Origin: Rikenellaceae bacterium
Lineage (GTDB): Bacteria; Bacteroidota; Bacteroidia; Bacteroidales; Rikenellaceae
Assembly (NCBI GenBank): GCA_015059715.1
Contig: SUZV01000012.1
Span: 1-64,000, forward strand
Direction: 5' to 3'
Length of the DNA: 64,000 nt
A program made the translations under genes and the position numbers. Positions 52,998-62,166 of this stretch are shown here, piece after piece. Every line of letters begins with the position of its first letter. Positions within the stretch are counted from its first letter, which is position 1. The notes under the pieces were generated by a model. It was not told where the DNA came from. It did not search any database and saw nothing but the letters and a program-made list of their open reading frames with translations.

Positions 52998-53293
52998 AGT
53001 GTTGTTATTAAATAGTTGTTTGATGTCGTCTTTTTTACGCTACTATGCTGTGTCACAATTAAAAACCATAGTAGATATTATCGGACAAATATAGTAATAT
53101 TTCTCAAAGATTACAAATTTACCACTACCATAGATGCTTTTTAGTCATTTTTTTTGCATATTACTCATATATATTCACTTCGTGATGTGGGTAGGAAAAT
53201 ATGGAGGAGTATGAGTTAATATGGGTCCATATGGGGTGCATTGTCGCTATCATAGAAACTCATCGGAACACATAGAAACACATAGAAACACAT
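52998..53293. other. Intergenic region upstream of the DUF4988 gene
   Basis: About 300 bases. It is AT-rich and should hold the promoter of the minus-strand lipoprotein. Three short tandem copies of ACATAGAAAC lie at 53269-53292. No ORF or RNA gene is visible. Confidence 0.4.
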
Positions 53294-53331
53294 AAAAAAA
53301 TGCCACGCAAGCATGTATACTTGCGTGGCAT
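53294..53331 (-). terminator. ssb terminator
   Basis: A perfect 12-bp stem, ATGCCACGCAAG/CTTGCGTGGCAT (53300-53311 with 53320-53331), is followed on the minus strand by seven T, 19 nt after the ssb stop. Confidence 0.92.
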
Positions 53332-53349
53332 CTAAATTATAATCACTCC

Positions 53350-53829
53350 TTAGAACGGAAGGTCATCTGGGCCATCATTAGGCATCACAGGTGCTGCAGG
53401 CTGCTGATACGCAGGCTGCTGTGGCTGCTGGTATGCAGGTTGCTGTGGCTGCTGATATGCAGGCTGCTGTGGCTGCTGGTAAGCACCCTGTGGCGAGCTA
53501 TCTGCACGGCGGCCAAGTAGCTTAAGCTCGTCGGCCACAATCTCTGTAGCATAGTGCTTAACACCATCACGCTCCCACTCGCGGCTGCGAAGACTACCCT
53601 CGACATAGACCTGCGAACCCTTACGCACATATTTATCTACCACCTCGGCAAGACCACGCCACAATGTTACGGTATGCCACTCGGTATGCTCCGTAGTCTC
53701 ATTGGTCTGGCGATTGAAGATACGCTCAGAGGTAGCAAGACGCACACGAGCAACCTTAACACCCGTCTCAAGGGTGCGAACCTCTGGGTCAAGGCCTACA
53801 TTGCCGACTAATATCACTTTGTTTATCAT
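53350..53829 (-). CDS. ssb: Single-stranded DNA-binding protein SSB
   Basis: This 159-residue protein has the OB-fold core (1-105: MINKVILVGNVGLDPEVRTL and YVEGSLRSREWERDG). A linker of repeated QQPAYQQPQ units follows, and then the acidic protein-docking tip DDLPF. SSB coats single-stranded DNA and recruits repair proteins through that tip. Tandem repeats in the linker DNA could vary in number. Confidence 0.97.
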   Translation of the reverse strand: MINKVILVGNVGLDPEVRTLETGVKVARVRLATSERIFNRQTNETTEHTEWHTVTLWRGLAEVVDKYVRKGSQVYVEGSLRSREWERDGVKHYATEIVADELKLLGRRADSSPQGAYQQPQQPAYQQPQQPAYQQPQQPAYQQPAAPVMPNDGPDDLPF

Positions 53830-53884
53830 ACTCCTAACTCTATTATTTATCCGTATACTTATTTACTCTCTATAGTCCAACACC

Positions 53885-54973
53885 CTACAACTCGACCCTA
53901 TCAGCATCACCTCCCTTGGGACCCTTACTACTCTCCTTGCCATACTCAATCTCGGCTATGAGGCTACCCTCAAAGTCCTGATCGGGGCCTTCGATAAAGT
54001 CCATTGATATAGGCTGATAGTACATCGCTCGCATAAGACGCTCGGGGAGCTTAGCACGTCGCAGACGTATAGCATCCTTCTCTGTCATAATGATGATTGC
54101 GCGTGGATGCTTGTTAAGCAGCTCCTGCATACGCCTCATATCTCCAGCCGTAAAGGCGTGATGGTCAGGAAATACCACCTTATCGACCACACTAAAACGC
54201 AACTCGGCCTCGTGGATAAAGGGACGGGGGTTGCCAATACCCGACATAAGGATTGCCCGACAGCCATAGTTCACCTCCTCCCTATCCTCGAACTCGAAGA
54301 CGGGTTCAATCATAGGGTTATGATAGCGCGTGAAGTAGACCTTTTGGTAGGCTATGGTACGAAGCTTCTTTGTCCATAGACGGCGTTGCAAGGGCGAGAT
54401 ATCCTTTGCACACTTGGTCACGATGAATATATGTCCAGCCGCAAGACGCGAGGGTAAATCTCTAAGCCTACCCAAGGGCAACATCTTATCCTCTTCTATG
54501 GGGCGCGTAGAGTCTATAAGCAGCAAATTGACCTTGGCCTTGACCCTGCGATGCTGAAAGCCATCATCCATAACGATAAGGTTGACCTCGGGGTGCTCCT
54601 TACGTATGCGCTCGATGCCCGCCACCCTATCTTCGCACACGATGACTGGTCGCTCGGGGAACTTAAGCTTAAGGAGAAGTGGCTCGTCACCCACATCGAC
54701 AAACGAATCGTTAACCTGCACCTCGCGATAGCCATTCGTATCGCGGCCATAGCCACGCGATAGAATCGCGATGTTATACCTATCGCTCAGTACTCTGAGC
54801 AGATACTCTGCCGTCGGGGTCTTTCCCGTACCCCCCACTGTGATATTACCTATGCAGACGATGGGAATGTCAAAAGATACACTCTTGCATACACCCCAGT
54901 CATAGAGACGATGACGCACAGCCACCACCGCTGTATATATCCAAGAGAGTATGTACCTTAAAACTTTCATCAC
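53885..54973 (-). CDS. lpxK: Tetraacyldisaccharide 4'-kinase LpxK
   Basis: This 362-residue enzyme phosphorylates the 4' position of the lipid A disaccharide at the inner membrane. Visible motifs are an N-terminal membrane-associated helix (VLRYILSWIYTAVVAVRH), the Walker-type loop GNITVGGTGKTP near 42-53, DDGFQHRRVK and FPDHHAF. Length is typical. Its presence confirms a lipid A outer membrane. Confidence 0.96.
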   Translation of the reverse strand: MMKVLRYILSWIYTAVVAVRHRLYDWGVCKSVSFDIPIVCIGNITVGGTGKTPTAEYLLRVLSDRYNIAILSRGYGRDTNGYREVQVNDSFVDVGDEPLLLKLKFPERPVIVCEDRVAGIERIRKEHPEVNLIVMDDGFQHRRVKAKVNLLLIDSTRPIEEDKMLPLGRLRDLPSRLAAGHIFIVTKCAKDISPLQRRLWTKKLRTIAYQKVYFTRYHNPMIEPVFEFEDREEVNYGCRAILMSGIGNPRPFIHEAELRFSVVDKVVFPDHHAFTAGDMRRMQELLNKHPRAIIIMTEKDAIRLRRAKLPERLMRAMYYQPISMDFIEGPDQDFEGSLIAEIEYGKESSKGPKGGDADRVEL

Positions 54974-55193
54974 TACATAAATAGCACTATCGCAGCTATC
55001 ACCCTGAGCACCCTAAATTGGGTATTCGAGGCGATGCAGCTACGGCATAAAACGGCATATATATTATGACACGTAGTGTCACATACAGGTCAAAGGTAGT
55101 ACTATTTTTTGGTTTAGCCAAATATTTTACACAATTTTAGGCTATATAGGCACATTTATGAGCAAATAATATAGACAAAAATAAAATTATTAC

Positions 55194-55201
55194 TACCTTT
55201 G
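55194..55201 (+). promoter_or_regulatory. -7 element directly before the M23 gene
   Basis: TACCTTTG matches TAnnTTTG and ends only 7 nt before the ATG at 55209. Transcription would start at or near the ATG, implying a leaderless or nearly leaderless mRNA. Confidence 0.5.
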
Positions 55202-55208
55202 CTACGAT

Positions 55209-56546
55209 ATGAATATAACGACACGTCTAACCGCACTTCTGCTACTTTTAGGCATGGTAGCGTGCGGCGGCAGCTCGGACGAAACCGCGAGCGAGAGCAT
55301 AGAGACACAGCACGAGGAGCGTGTACCAACACTCCTATACGGCATAGACATTGAGGGATATACCATAGTTAATGATACTATACGCTCAGGCGAGACCGTA
55401 GGCGGAATACTCGGACGACGCGGCATCTCGGCTGTGACCGTAGACCGCCTCGACAAAGTAGCACGTGACATCTTTCCGCTAAGGCAGATACGTGCCGATA
55501 ACGCCTACACCGTATTCACACGTCACGAGGCAGACTCGCTCGGTGAGCGCGACATCGTAGATTATGTGGTGTACCACCGTAACGCCATAGACTATGTAGT
55601 ATTCGGCTTTAGGGGCGACAGCGTGACCGTAGAGTGCGGCTCACGCCCCATAACCGTAGAGCGTAAATATTGCCGCGCCACAATCAACTCGTCACTCTGG
55701 GGTACAATTATGGAGCGCGACCTACCCTACGCCTTAGCTGCCGAGTTCGAGGATATATACCAGTGGACCGTAGACTTCTTCGGTATTCAGGCTGGCGACT
55801 CCTTCACAGTGATATACGACGAGAAGTATGTTGATGGTAAGTCTGTAGGCATTGGCCGCATCTATGGCGCAGAGTTTAACCACTCGGGCAAACAGTACTA
55901 CGCCATACCCTATGCTCAGGAGGAGGGTAAATTACGCTATTGGGAGGCCAACGGCGAGTCACTACGCAAACAGCTGCTCAAGGCCCCTCTTAAGTATACG
56001 CGCATAAGCTCAAAGTTCTCGCGCTCGCGTCTCCACCCCGTACATAAGGTGTATCGTCCACACCTCGGCGTAGACTATGCTGCTCCGTCAGGCACTCCCG
56101 TACACTCTGTAGCCGACGGCACAGTGATATTTGCAGGCTGGGGCGGTGGCGGCGGCAACACCATCAAGATTAAGCATGCAGGAAACCTTCAGACAGGATA
56201 TCTACACCTTAAGAGCTTCGCTAAGGGTATAAGAAAGGGCAGTAAGGTGTCGCAGGGACAGCTTATCGGCTATGTTGGCTCTACGGGAACATCCACAGGT
56301 CCACACCTCGACTACCGCATCTGGAAGAATGGCACACCTATAGACCCACTTAAGGTTCCACAGGAGCCTGCCGAGCCTATAGCCGAGTCACACAAGAGTG
56401 CCTTCGAGGCTCTGCGCGACAGAGTAATCGCCGAGCTTAACGGCACAGAGCCTACAGGTGGCCGCATCACCGAAGATGACATCTTTGGCAGGGTGGCAGC
56501 CGATACTACGACCATAACTGCTCAACCCGAAGATAGTAACCAATAG
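55209..56546 (+). CDS. M23-family murein endopeptidase-like lipoprotein
   Basis: This 445-residue protein has a signal peptide with lipobox MVAC (Cys 19). An N-terminal OapA/LysM-like region has IRSGETVGGILGRRGIS. A LytM domain (about 275-385) carries zinc ligands in RPHLGVDYAAPSGTPV and HLKSF, and HLDYRIW at the end. It probably cleaves peptidoglycan cross-links during growth or division, anchored in the outer or inner membrane. The active-site His and Asp are present, so it should be catalytic rather than an EnvC-like activator. Confidence 0.9.
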   Translation: MNITTRLTALLLLLGMVACGGSSDETASESIETQHEERVPTLLYGIDIEGYTIVNDTIRSGETVGGILGRRGISAVTVDRLDKVARDIFPLRQIRADNAYTVFTRHEADSLGERDIVDYVVYHRNAIDYVVFGFRGDSVTVECGSRPITVERKYCRATINSSLWGTIMERDLPYALAAEFEDIYQWTVDFFGIQAGDSFTVIYDEKYVDGKSVGIGRIYGAEFNHSGKQYYAIPYAQEEGKLRYWEANGESLRKQLLKAPLKYTRISSKFSRSRLHPVHKVYRPHLGVDYAAPSGTPVHSVADGTVIFAGWGGGGGNTIKIKHAGNLQTGYLHLKSFAKGIRKGSKVSQGQLIGYVGSTGTSTGPHLDYRIWKNGTPIDPLKVPQEPAEPIAESHKSAFEALRDRVIAELNGTEPTGGRITEDDIFGRVAADTTTITAQPEDSNQ

Positions 56547-56559
56547 GAGTAGAACAGAT

Positions 56560-56976
56560 ATGTTGGACGAGCGCATAGTAAAGTTTATCAAGCGTCACCA
56601 CGTACTCACCTTAGCTACTACCGACGAGCACGGTACACCCTACGTGGCCAACTGCTTCTATGCATACGACAAGGAGCGCAACCTCTTCGTTGTCACCTCC
56701 GACACCACCACTCGTCATGGCAGAGATTTGGAGGCCAGGCCACGTGTAGCACTAAGCATAGTCCTTGAGACACGCATAGTGGGTCGCATCGAGGGTTTGC
56801 AGATATGCGCCACAGCCGAGAGGGGTGACGACAAGGCGCGTAGCTGCTACATCAAGCGTTTCCCCTACGCCGCAGTAGCACCGCTATCGCTATGGATACT
56901 GCGCCCCGAGATGATAAAACTTACGGATAACACCTTAGGATTTGGCAAGAAACTGATATGGCAAAGCGAGGAGTAA
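56560..56976 (+). CDS. Pyridoxamine 5'-phosphate oxidase-like flavin protein (YhbP-type)
   Basis: This 138-residue protein has the split-barrel FMN-binding pattern: HHVLTLATTDEHGTPYVANC at the N-terminus and ALSIVLETRIVGRIEGLQIC in the middle. Members bind FMN or F420-like cofactors, and their substrates are mostly unknown. It starts 13 nt after the M23 gene and overlaps the ispD start by 19 nt, so all three genes form one operon. Confidence 0.82.
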   Translation: MLDERIVKFIKRHHVLTLATTDEHGTPYVANCFYAYDKERNLFVVTSDTTTRHGRDLEARPRVALSIVLETRIVGRIEGLQICATAERGDDKARSCYIKRFPYAAVAPLSLWILRPEMIKLTDNTLGFGKKLIWQSEE

Positions 56977-57632
56977 TAATCGTAGCTGGAGGCTCGGGAC
57001 GACGTATGCACTCGGCACTACCCAAGCAGTTTATGATGCTTGGCGGCATGCCTGTCTTGGCACACACCATAAACACCTTTAGCGAGGCCCTTCCGGGGGC
57101 AGATTTAGTCGTTGTTCTTCCCGAAGAGCATATTCCACTATGGCGCAACCTCGCCTCGCGCTTCGACATAGCTGCGCATAGGTGCGTAGCGGGTGGCAAG
57201 GAGCGTTTTCACTCCGTACAGCGAGGCATTGAGGCACTGAGCGAGGGTGTTGAGCATATCGCCGTACACGATGGCGTAAGAGCCCTAATCTCGAAGAGAC
57301 TTATCGTGCGCGCGGCATTGGCAGCCGAGAGCAACGATGCCGTAATCCCCGTTATAGATGTTGTAGACTCGTATCGTCGTATCACCGACTATGGCTCGGA
57401 GATATTTCCACGTAGCGAGCTACGCATCGTGCAGACACCTCAAATATTCTCGGCTCAGCTACTACGTCGCGCCTACCAACAAGAGTACGACACACGCTTT
57501 ACCGACGATGCCTCGGTTGTTGAGTCCATTAGCGGCCATATCACACTTATTGAGGGCGAGAGGAGTAATATTAAACTCACCACCCCCGAAGATATGGGGT
57601 GGGCCGAGTGGCTACTTGCGCACAAGGAGTAG
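56958..57632 (+). CDS. ispD: 2-C-methyl-D-erythritol 4-phosphate cytidylyltransferase IspD
   Basis: This 224-residue enzyme performs the third step of the MEP isoprenoid pathway. Motifs are VIIVAGGSGRRM with LPKQFMMLGG (CTP binding), VHDGVRALIS and the Lys/Asp stretch IVQTPQIF, then TDDASVVES. Length is typical. The start overlaps the end of the preceding gene, indicating coupling. Confidence 0.95.
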   Translation: MAKRGVIIVAGGSGRRMHSALPKQFMMLGGMPVLAHTINTFSEALPGADLVVVLPEEHIPLWRNLASRFDIAAHRCVAGGKERFHSVQRGIEALSEGVEHIAVHDGVRALISKRLIVRAALAAESNDAVIPVIDVVDSYRRITDYGSEIFPRSELRIVQTPQIFSAQLLRRAYQQEYDTRFTDDASVVESISGHITLIEGERSNIKLTTPEDMGWAEWLLAHKE

Positions 57633-57647
57633 ACTTTACATAAAAGA

Positions 57648-57679
57648 GGGGCAGACTAAAATTTAGTTTAGCCCGCCCC
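57648..57679 (+). terminator. Terminator hairpin after ispD
   Basis: GGGGCAGACTAAA/TTTAGCCCGCCCC (57648-57660 with 57667-57679) has two mismatches and lies 15 nt after the ispD stop. It is a GACTAA-family hairpin without a long U-tract. A short piece of the dispersed element (GAATAAAAAGATAACGCC, then CGTTTTATC) follows at 57684-57722. Confidence 0.7.
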
Positions 57680-57731
57680 ATAGAGTGAATAAAAAGATAA
57701 CGCCAAAATATACGTTTTATCGTGTGAGCAC

Positions 57732-58370
57732 CTATCGCTCGAACATTACACTTACATATACATCTCCGAAACTATCGAGAAGCGTTTTCATCGTTGCAAC
57801 GCTCTGATTTGTAGCCAGCTCGGGCGATGTTCTCAAAACCTCGCTCATAACATCGCGAGCATCAACCATGACAATAAGACGGTCGTTGATAATCTTAACA
57901 TAGCCATCCGAGCTATACTTATTGCCACCATACTCGCTACTTATGACCACGCTGGCATCGCTCTCGTCATAGGTAAACCTACCCTCCTGAATAGTGTCGA
58001 GCGTAGCGACCACCGCCAAGCCATTACGACGTAGCGTGATGGAACAGCACCCCTCGACAACACCCAATTTCTTTAGCTCGGCAAGACCAAAGGTCTCTAC
58101 CTGCTCCAGAGCCACGTCAGCCAGAGGGTTATCGCCCAGATACTCTATCGCAGCACCCTTATACTGCCACGTACCAAGGAGCTTGCTCTTCGCCGGGGCA
58201 TTCTCCCTAAGTCTATCATAGGGCGAGGGCGTAGCATCCTGCTCGACGTGTGTACCCTGCGACATCAACTGCCCCAACGCCTTGCCAAGGTCAAACTGTG
58301 CCGAGGCCTGCGCAGGTGCAAACAATAGCACCGCGCAGACCATAGCAATAGTTGAAAAGAGTAGTCTCAT
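57732..58370 (-). CDS. DUF4923-like exported protein
   Basis: This 212-residue protein has an N-terminal signal peptide (MRLLFSTIAMVCAVLLFAPA, then QASAQ). A domain starts LLGTWQYKGAAIEYLGDNPL, with repeated DGYVKIINDRLIVMVDARD-like strands that recall lipocalin or META-like barrels. The start KLLGTWQYKGPA-like pattern is what I associate with DUF4923 in Bacteroidales. It is periplasmic or surface-exposed, with no known function. It stands alone. Confidence 0.7.
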   Translation of the reverse strand: MRLLFSTIAMVCAVLLFAPAQASAQFDLGKALGQLMSQGTHVEQDATPSPYDRLRENAPAKSKLLGTWQYKGAAIEYLGDNPLADVALEQVETFGLAELKKLGVVEGCCSITLRRNGLAVVATLDTIQEGRFTYDESDASVVISSEYGGNKYSSDGYVKIINDRLIVMVDARDVMSEVLRTSPELATNQSVATMKTLLDSFGDVYVSVMFER

Positions 58371-58431
58371 AACGTACTAAATAGTTAATTTTAAATCATA
58401 ACCTCGCGCTAACGAGAGTAATACGGCAAGA

Positions 58432-60381
58432 CTATTCGATATTATCGAGCTCACGCTCCATATCCTCAACCTCCTGTAGCCAAGCACGCTCCTGAGCATC
58501 AGAAGGCATATGCAGGTCGCCACGTGGCGAGAGACCTACAGCACCCACCTTTGGACCATCAGGCATAGCTGAACGCTTGAACTGCTGCGAGAAGAAACGA
58601 CGGAAGAATACCTTGAGCCACTTAATTATCGTAGCCTTAGAGTATACCCCCTCGAAGGCTATAGATGCCAACATGGCAATCTTAGCTGGTGCATAGCGAC
58701 GACGCAGAGCACAATATAGGAAGAAGTCGTGCAAATCGTAAGGACCTACGACATCCTCGGTCTTCTGCGCTATCTGGTCATTGTCGGCATGTGGCAAAAG
58801 CTCTGGGCTGATAGGCGTAGCTACGACATCCAAGAGAGCCTCGCGCAGAGCACCCTCAGCGCGGTTATTAGCATACCAATCGACCATATACTTAACCAAT
58901 GTCTTGGGTACGGATGAGTTGATGCCATACATCGACATCTGATCACCGTTATATGTTGCCCAGCCGAGAGCCAATTCGCTCATGTCGCCCGTACCGACAA
59001 CCATACCGCCACACATATTGGCTACGTCCATAAGTATCTGTGTACGCTCACGTGCCTGCGAGTTCTCGTAGGCAACGGAACACTCCTCGGCATTAAGGCC
59101 TATATCCTTAAAGTGCTGCTCGCAGGCATCCTTGATGGGTATCTCGCGCAGCGTACATCCCAGCTCACGCATCATAGTCAGCGCATTCTGATATGTACGT
59201 CCCGTAGTGCCAAAGCCTGGCATCGTCACACCGATGATACCCTTTCTATCGATACCGAGCAGGTCGAATGTGTCGCACACGGCAAGCAGTGCAAGCGTAG
59301 AGTCAAGGCCTCCAGAGATGCCCATAACCACCGTCTTGCAGTTGGTATGCTCAAGACGCTGTGCAAGGCCTGCACTCTGAATAGCAAACACCTCGCGACA
59401 GTGTATTGCTCGCGCAGCCTCATCCTCGGGCACGAAGTAGAGAGGTTCGATATGACGGCGCACATCGCCCTGATAGCATATATCGTCAACATCTATCTCG
59501 ACTACGCGCATCTCGGGAGCCTCGGGATAGTAGAACGTATTACGTGCTGTGCGGCGTGTCGAGATATACTCCACGTCGATATCTGCAATCACCATGCGGT
59601 CGTTACGCACGAAACGCTCACTTACGCCCAATACTCTACCGAGCTCGGCAATAACGGCATTACCTGCAAAGACAAGGTCGCTCGACGACTCACCATGTCC
59701 AGATGATGCGTAGACGTATGCCGACATTGTGCGCGACGACTGCTCAGCGATAAGCGAGATAAGGTAGTCGTGCTTACATACCGACTCGGGTGATGCCGAG
59801 AGGTTAAACAGAAGCTTGGCACCTTGCACCGCCTGCATAGATGATGGTGGCACAGGAACCCACATATCCTCACATATCTCGACACCAAACTCCACGCCGT
59901 GAATATCGAACATCAGGTCGCTACCGAAGCAGCACTCCTGACCTGCGAAGCGTATCATACGATCCTTAATCGAGTATCCCGACACCCACCAACGTAGCTC
60001 CGAGAACTCGCCATAGTTCGGGATATAGCTCTTAGGCACGATACCCCACAGCTGTCCCTGACCAAATATAGCTGCACAGTTATACAGTCTATCGGCAAAT
60101 ACTACGGGTAGTCCGACGATACCTATTGTTGGGATATCGGCCGTCTCCTTCATCAGCCACGCCAACGACTGCTCGGCATCGTTGAGCAGCTTATTCTGGA
60201 GCACCATATCGCCGCAGGTATATCCCACAAGCGATAGCTCGGGCATCACAACAATCTCAACGCCCTCCTTAAAGGCATCCTCCATAATCTTGAGTGCGCC
60301 CTCGGCATTGCGTCTTGCATCGGCAATATGCACACGTGGCACTGCCGCTGCGACTCTTACATATCCATATTGGTTATTCAT
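58432..60381 (-). CDS. nadE: Glutamine-dependent NAD+ synthase NadE
   Basis: This 649-residue protein combines an N-terminal nitrilase/glutaminase domain (about 1-300) and a C-terminal NAD synthase (about 340-620). The glutaminase triad is visible as Glu in VVMPELSLVGY, Lys in GIVPKSYIPNYGEF and Cys in EICEDMW. The synthase P-loop is VMGISGGLDSTLALL. It converts deamido-NAD to NAD using glutamine as the amide donor. It is monocistronic. Confidence 0.97.
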   Translation of the reverse strand: MNNQYGYVRVAAAVPRVHIADARRNAEGALKIMEDAFKEGVEIVVMPELSLVGYTCGDMVLQNKLLNDAEQSLAWLMKETADIPTIGIVGLPVVFADRLYNCAAIFGQGQLWGIVPKSYIPNYGEFSELRWWVSGYSIKDRMIRFAGQECCFGSDLMFDIHGVEFGVEICEDMWVPVPPSSMQAVQGAKLLFNLSASPESVCKHDYLISLIAEQSSRTMSAYVYASSGHGESSSDLVFAGNAVIAELGRVLGVSERFVRNDRMVIADIDVEYISTRRTARNTFYYPEAPEMRVVEIDVDDICYQGDVRRHIEPLYFVPEDEAARAIHCREVFAIQSAGLAQRLEHTNCKTVVMGISGGLDSTLALLAVCDTFDLLGIDRKGIIGVTMPGFGTTGRTYQNALTMMRELGCTLREIPIKDACEQHFKDIGLNAEECSVAYENSQARERTQILMDVANMCGGMVVGTGDMSELALGWATYNGDQMSMYGINSSVPKTLVKYMVDWYANNRAEGALREALLDVVATPISPELLPHADNDQIAQKTEDVVGPYDLHDFFLYCALRRRYAPAKIAMLASIAFEGVYSKATIIKWLKVFFRRFFSQQFKRSAMPDGPKVGAVGLSPRGDLHMPSDAQERAWLQEVEDMERELDNIE

Positions 60382-60429
60382 ACTTTTTCAAATTAGCAAT
60401 TAGCAATTTGTAATTTTGTCTGCGCGTGA

Positions 60430-60680
60430 AAGGGTTTTAGATAATTTGCGGAGTTTACTTAAGGTAAATGAGCATTTTACACTCAAGCCAGATGCCGCAG
60501 ATGATACCTTATCACTGCAAACTTTGTTGTCAGAAGGCATTAGCTGTGGTAGCTGGTCGCAGAGGGCAAAAGCGGAGTTTACTCAAGGTAAATGAGCATT
60601 TTGCACTCAAGCCAGATGCCACAGATGATGCCTTATCACATCAAAGACCCCAATTTGTTGTTAGAAGGCATTAGATACAA
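60430..60680. repeat. REP-like dispersed element, two tandem copies
   Basis: Two copies of the same module lie here: GCGGAGTTTACTTAAGG, then TAAATGAGCATTTT and CACTCAAGCCAGATGCC with GATGATGCCTTATCAC following. Stems are TTTAC-TTAAG-GTAAA at 60454-60468 and TTTAC-TCAAG-GTAAA at 60578-60592. The copy at 28379-28393 reads CATAC-TTGAC-GTATG at the same place, a compensatory change. Both copies are followed by the CAAAGACCCCAATTTGTTGT-like tail, fully preserved only in the second. Confidence 0.8.
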
Positions 60681-60739
60681 CGCTCGGCGAAATTGGTGTC
60701 GATGGGCTGTACTTGGGCGTACTGCCCATTGACAACATA

Positions 60740-60778
60740 TTTCGTTAGCGGCAGTAGATGATGCCTTATCACAACAAA
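60740..60778. repeat. End module of the REP-like element at the pepT 3' end
   Basis: GCGGCAGTAGATGATGCC followed by TTATCACAACAAATT abuts the pepT stop codon. The same junction, TTTGTTGTGATAAGG right after or over the stop, occurs at the exonuclease (28448) and phosphorylase (30507) genes. Confidence 0.75.
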
Positions 60779-61996
60779 TTACTCTGCCCAGATACGCGCC
60801 AAATTTATGATAGTATTCATCGCCTTCTGCATAGTAGTCAATGAGGCGTACTCATACCTACCATGAAAGTTCATACCTCCAGTGAAGAGGTTGGGGCAAG
60901 GAAGACCCATAAATGAGAGGCGTGAACCATCAGTACCACCACGTATAGGACGTACCAAAGGCTTAACACCTGCCTCAATCATCGCACGCTTAGCCTTGTC
61001 AATAACCTGTGGATGTGGCTCTACCATCTTGCGCATATTATAGTACTGGTCCTTAAGCGCGAGGGTGAGCACCTTCTCGCCATACTTGCGCTGCAAGAAG
61101 TTTACAACATCCCACATAAGCTGCTTCTTCTGCTCGAACTTATCGCTGTCGTGGTCACGGATGATATAGTTTATCTCGGCCTCCTCGACACTACCCTTGA
61201 TGCCTACGCAGTGGAAGAAACCCTCGTAGTGCTCGGTAAACTGTGGACGCTCCGAGGCTGGCAAGAGAGCGTTAAGCTCGCAGGCGATATCGATAGCGTT
61301 AATCATCTTGTTCTTAGCCATGCCAGGGTGTACGTTACGTCCCGCAATGGTAATCTTGGCACCTGCAGCGTTGAAGTTCTCGTACTCAAGCTCGCCCTCC
61401 ATGCCGCCATCCATAGTGTAGGCAAAGTCGGCAGCAAACCTCTTAACATCGAAGTAGTCTACGCCACGACCAATCTCCTCGTCGGGTGTAAAGCCTACAC
61501 GTATCTTGCCGTGAGCAACCTCGGGGTGGGCAACAAGCCACTCCATAGCTGTGACAATCTCGGCAACTCCTGCCTTATCGTCAGCACCAAGCAGCGTAGT
61601 ACCATCGGTGTGGATAAGGGTGTGACCCTTGAAGAAGGAGAGCTCGGGGAAGTCCTCAACCTTGAGCCACACATTGCCGCCAAGCATAATATCGCGACCA
61701 TCGTAATTCTCAACGATATGTGGTTTAACATTTGCACCACTCATATCGGGAGCAGTATCGACGTGCGAGATAAAACCGATAACAGGGGCATTCTCCATAC
61801 CCTTTGTTGCTGGAAGCGTAGCCATAACGTAGCCATACTCATCCATAGTAACCTCCTTAAGGCCGATAGTCTCAAGCTCCTCCTTGAGGTGACGGAGAAG
61901 CACCAACTGCTTATCGGTCGAAGGGAATGATGTGCTCGACTCATCTGACTGAGTGTCGAAAGACACATATTTCAAAAATCTATCTTTTAGATCCAT
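60779..61996 (-). CDS. pepT: Peptidase T (tripeptide aminopeptidase)
   Basis: The ~405-residue M20B metallopeptidase has the zinc ligands ISHVDTAPDMSG and LLGADDKAGVAE, the catalytic TPDEEIGRGVD, and YTMDGG. The C-terminal RPIRGGTDGSRLSFMGLPCP is diagnostic of PepT. It removes the N-terminal residue from tripeptides in the cytoplasm. I chose the ATG at 61996 (MDLKDRFLKYV). The frame is open to a TTG at 62020. Its stop borders a REP-like element. Confidence 0.95.
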   Translation of the reverse strand: MDLKDRFLKYVSFDTQSDESSTSFPSTDKQLVLLRHLKEELETIGLKEVTMDEYGYVMATLPATKGMENAPVIGFISHVDTAPDMSGANVKPHIVENYDGRDIMLGGNVWLKVEDFPELSFFKGHTLIHTDGTTLLGADDKAGVAEIVTAMEWLVAHPEVAHGKIRVGFTPDEEIGRGVDYFDVKRFAADFAYTMDGGMEGELEYENFNAAGAKITIAGRNVHPGMAKNKMINAIDIACELNALLPASERPQFTEHYEGFFHCVGIKGSVEEAEINYIIRDHDSDKFEQKKQLMWDVVNFLQRKYGEKVLTLALKDQYYNMRKMVEPHPQVIDKAKRAMIEAGVKPLVRPIRGGTDGSRLSFMGLPCPNLFTGGMNFHGRYEYASLTTMQKAMNTIINLARIWAE

Positions 61997-62166
61997 AGTA
62001 CTATATTTGGTTTTGTTCAATTTACAATTAGTAATGTTAGCTTGCGCGTGAAAGAGTCTTTGTGAGTTTATGTAGTTTAGGTAGTTTAAGTAGGGGGAGG
62101 CGGTGCTGTTACGTTTGTGTCGCTACACTCACCATACCCCTAAACGTCCTAATCTCCCAGCTATCT

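Noticed and set aside
60468..60674. 68-codon plus-strand ORF in the repeat region
   Set aside because: It is made of two copies of the REP-like element and has no independent support.
61013..61930. 305-codon ORF antisense to pepT
   Set aside because: PepT motifs are complete on the minus strand, and the antisense frame has no domain pattern.
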